A stretch of DNA of 13,925 bases. It comes from JBBQXY01 sp051004815 (lineage in GTDB: Bacteria > Chloroflexota > Ktedonobacteria > Ktedonobacterales > Ktedonobacteraceae). Position 1 is the stretch's first letter, and the number at the start of each line of letters is the position of its first letter. The notes beneath the pieces are model-generated. The model saw only the letters and a program-made list of their open reading frames with translations, was not told the DNA's origin and did not search any database. Shown piece after piece: positions 13,635 to 13,925 of the stretch. Made by a program: the position numbers and the translations under genes. Location: positions 1 through 13,925 of the forward strand of contig JBPCJY010000023.1 in the NCBI GenBank assembly GCA_051004815.1. Reading direction: 5' to 3'.

Positions 13635-13666
13635 TTCTCACAGACTACCACAAAAAGCGGTGAGAA
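13635..13666. promoter_or_regulatory. 7-bp inverted repeat upstream of the DinB gene
   Basis: TTCTCAC (13635-13641) and GTGAGAA (13660-13666) are exact reverse complements 18 bases apart, about 25-55 bases upstream of the DinB start. The position suits an operator or a promoter-overlapping site, but no clear -35/-10 pair is visible. It could be chance. Confidence 0.25.
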
Positions 13667-13714
13667 GATGTCCTACTATCGAACGAAGAGCGAGAAATGC
13701 TCAGGCAGTGAAGA

Positions 13715-13804
13715 TCAATAGGGGCCGTCCTTCTCGATCAAGGCATCATGCAGCGAGTCCCAACGTTCAGCAGGAAAGCCACGATCCACCACCCTTGGGC
13801 GCAT
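13715..13804 (-). pseudogene. Short ORF or C-terminal gene fragment (29 aa), family unknown
   Basis: The minus frame reads MRPRVVDRGFPAERWDSLHD and ends DALIEKDGPY with a stop at 13715-13717. The frame stays open 12 codons further upstream (to 13840) and ends at a stop there. No ribosome binding site is evident. The peptide is protein-like, so it may be the tail of a broken gene. No family recognised. Confidence 0.2.
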
Positions 13805-13862
13805 GGGGTGAACGACAGTGGTTGAGGAGCCGACGCTTCAGAAGCGATTCCCTAAGACCTCT

Positions 13863-13925
13863 TCATAGCTCTGCGATGATCAAATCACCACATGTGTGCC
13901 AGACCTGGTCAAAGGGGTTCAGTCC
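13863..13925 (-). CDS. C-terminal end of a gene entering from the right edge (uncertain)
   Basis: The minus frame entering from the window edge reads GLNPFDQVWHTCGDLIIAEL and stops at 13863-13865. It looks like a genuine protein end, but 20 residues are too few to identify. A similar VWHT-containing frame end occurs on the plus strand near 520-560, based on a shared 12-base string. Confidence 0.25.
   Translation of the reverse strand, partial: GLNPFDQVWHTCGDLIIAEL

Overview
The window is most likely a chromosomal segment of a Ktedonobacteria-like Chloroflexota. This is an inference from mid-range GC, the TnsA-like protein type, small DinB/SnoaL/MarR genes and a scattered repeat-rich background. 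No rRNA or marker gene fixes the taxon.

Layout. (1) Positions 1-380 (minus) hold the N-terminus of a PEP-synthase/rifampin-phosphotransferase-type enzyme, with a promoter and a 17-bp operator-like palindrome upstream. (2) Positions 381-988 hold no secure gene. (3) Positions 989-1839 look like the decayed right end of a Tn7-like transposon: a lone TnsA-like endonuclease gene preceded by three repeats of about 20 bp that resemble transposase-binding sites. (4) Positions 1835-2991 hold a divergent pair, a SnoaL-like (SgcJ/EcaC) protein and a MarR-family regulator, with a palindrome between them. (5) Positions 2994-12922 hold a compact de novo purine (IMP) operon, all on the plus strand: promoter, purSL, purQ-purM fusion, purC, purF, purD, purE, purN. 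(6) Positions 12923-13925 hold gene fragments and a minus-strand DinB-family gene.

The purine operon covers PRPP to phosphoribosylamine (PurF), GAR (PurD), FGAR (PurN), FGAM (PurSL plus the PurQ domain), AIR (PurM domain), CAIR (PurE) and SAICAR (PurC). PurB and PurH are not in the window. PurK is also absent, but PurE carries the signature of the class II (animal-type) AIR carboxylase, which does not need PurK. Genes are joined by ATGA overlaps (purL/purQM, purE/purN) or short gaps with ribosome binding sites. The exception is the purF-purD gap, which holds a perfect 31-bp-stem REP-like hairpin.

The most unusual points are: a single continuous frame joining the PurQ glutaminase to PurM; PurC and PurE that both resemble the two halves of animal PAICS but are encoded apart; a roughly 17-residue insertion near the PurN active site; and the solitary TnsA gene with its transposon-end-like repeats. 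I found no CRISPR array, no tRNA or rRNA, and no obviously new defence system.
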